From assembly GCA_018664265.1 (NCBI GenBank), contig JABJOR010000490.1:1-8204 (forward strand): a stretch of DNA of 8,204 nucleotides, read 5' to 3'. The position numbers were made by a program, and so were the translations under genes. Positions 7,534 to 8,204 of this stretch are shown here, one piece after another (position 1 is the first letter of the stretch; each line of letters opens with the position of its first letter). The notes under the pieces were generated by a model that ran no database searches, was not told the origin of the DNA, and was given only the letters and a program-made list of their open reading frames with translations. The stretch comes from Rhodospirillales bacterium. Its GTDB lineage: Bacteria; Pseudomonadota; Alphaproteobacteria; Rhodospirillales; Casp-alpha2.

Positions 7534-7540
7534 TTCCTTT
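7534..7540 (-). promoter_or_regulatory. Shine-Dalgarno of the 2Fe-2S subunit gene
   Basis: AAAGGAA on the minus strand sits seven bases before the ATG at 7526, in the 26-base gap after the FAD subunit stop codon (7555-7553). It supports this start, which also gives the family's normal N-terminus. Confidence 0.7.
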
Positions 7541-7552
7541 TATATGGTTTGC

Positions 7553-8204
7553 TCAGGCAACCTGTTTCCAGGCTTGGCTTACCAAACGTCGGGTTAACGA
7601 CTGGGCTGTCTGTAATCTGTATCCGGCCTTGGCGCGGATATCATCGATGGGGGAACAAGCATAGGCGGCGGCCTTTGCGGCCTGCTCGATGGTACCTGCA
7701 TCCAGCGATTTCCCGACCAGAAGATTTTCAGCGTCTGTGGCCCGGAAAATGGTTGGGCCGACAGAACCAAGCGCGATGCGCGCTGTCTTGCACGTGCCGC
7801 CATCGGCCTCGATCATCACAGCCACCCCGGTAACGGTTATGGCATCGCCTTTACGACGGGCCAGTTTGTAAAACAGGTTAGCGCTGTTGCTCGCCGGAAT
7901 ATCCCACGAGATTGAGACCATCAATTCGTCCTGGCGCATGGCTGTTTTTTTGTAGTCCAGATAAAACTCATCCAGCGCAATGGTGCGTGTGCCTGAACTG
8001 CTTGCCAATGTTACCTCTGCGCCCAGCGTTAACAGGGCTGGCACTGTATCGGCAGACGGTGATCCACAACATACATTGCCGCCGATGGTGGCGGCTGTGC
8101 GGACCATGGTCCCGGCGAAGATGTCTGCGGCGGCGTATAGCGCAGGTGCGTCGGTTTTCAGGCCATCATCGGCCAGAATGTCGGCAATGGTTGCGCGCGA
8201 GCCC
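7553..8204 (-). CDS. Molybdenum hydroxylase FAD-binding (medium) subunit, 5' end cut by window
   Basis: Family role: holds FAD and hands electrons from the 2Fe-2S subunit to the final acceptor. Seen: the reading frame is open from the window edge (first complete codon at 8203) to a TGA at 7555-7553, giving about 216 residues. The first visible ATG at 8107 is internal: the codons before it read ADIFAGT and match the family sequence that leads into the second FAD motif ATIGGN. Further family features are GSPSADTVPALL, YKLARRKGDAIT, GSVGPTIFRATDAE, and a C-terminal SPIDDIRAKAGYR followed by LTRR. Members usually have about 270-300 residues, so about 60-80 N-terminal residues, including the first FAD pyrophosphate motif, lie beyond 8204. 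The gene heads the visible operon; whether it is the first gene cannot be told. Whether the acceptor is NAD+, oxygen or a quinone is not evident. Confidence 0.93.
   Translation of the reverse strand, partial: GSRATIADILADDGLKTDAPALYAAADIFAGTMVRTAATIGGNVCCGSPSADTVPALLTLGAEVTLASSSGTRTIALDEFYLDYKKTAMRQDELMVSISWDIPASNSANLFYKLARRKGDAITVTGVAVMIEADGGTCKTARIALGSVGPTIFRATDAENLLVGKSLDAGTIEQAAKAAAYACSPIDDIRAKAGYRLQTAQSLTRRLVSQAWKQVA

Noticed and set aside
4693..8204. Annotation as aerobic carbon monoxide dehydrogenase (coxMSL)
   Set aside because: The gene order fits, but the large subunit's active-site loop is AYRGFG, without the cysteine that binds copper in true CO dehydrogenase.

Overview
The whole window reads as one minus-strand operon fragment of six tightly packed genes, cut at both ends. 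In transcription order (right to left) it encodes the FAD subunit (5' end missing), the 2Fe-2S subunit and the molybdopterin subunit of a three-subunit molybdenum hydroxylase of the xanthine dehydrogenase / CO dehydrogenase-like family. These are followed by an 816-residue dimethylglycine/sarcosine dehydrogenase-like flavoprotein with a folate-binding tail, an aldehyde dehydrogenase, and an XdhC/CoxI-type molybdenum cofactor maturation protein (3' end missing). No plus-strand gene, RNA gene, mobile element or CRISPR array is supported. The longest gap between genes is 68 bases.

The organism is most likely a bacterium of moderate GC content. An alphaproteobacterium, perhaps marine, is my best guess, because M-S-L ordered molybdenum hydroxylases and DMGDH-like folate flavoproteins are common there. 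This is inference from gene content, not from a marker gene.

Layout on the minus strand: 8204-7553 FAD subunit; 7526-7029 2Fe-2S subunit; 7032-4693 molybdopterin subunit (ATGA overlap with the previous gene); 4687-4640 a strong hairpin in the 68-base gap; 4624-2174 DMGDH-like protein; 2162-702 aldehyde dehydrogenase (its Shine-Dalgarno overlaps the previous stop codon); 677-1 XdhC-like protein. The spacing and overlaps imply co-transcription and partly coupled translation. The promoter and terminator lie outside the window.

Working model (inference): the molybdenum hydroxylase hydroxylates an aldehyde or N-heterocycle, with XdhC inserting or protecting its sulfurated cofactor. The DMGDH-like enzyme removes an N-methyl (or related) group, passing the one-carbon unit to tetrahydrofolate, and the aldehyde dehydrogenase oxidises an aldehyde product. 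Together they look like a catabolic module for an N-methylated, probably nitrogen-containing compound. The substrate cannot be read from the sequence. The most notable details are an aldehyde dehydrogenase lacking the usual cofactor-binding glutamate, a molybdenum subunit whose pocket differs from true xanthine dehydrogenase, and the intra-operon hairpin.
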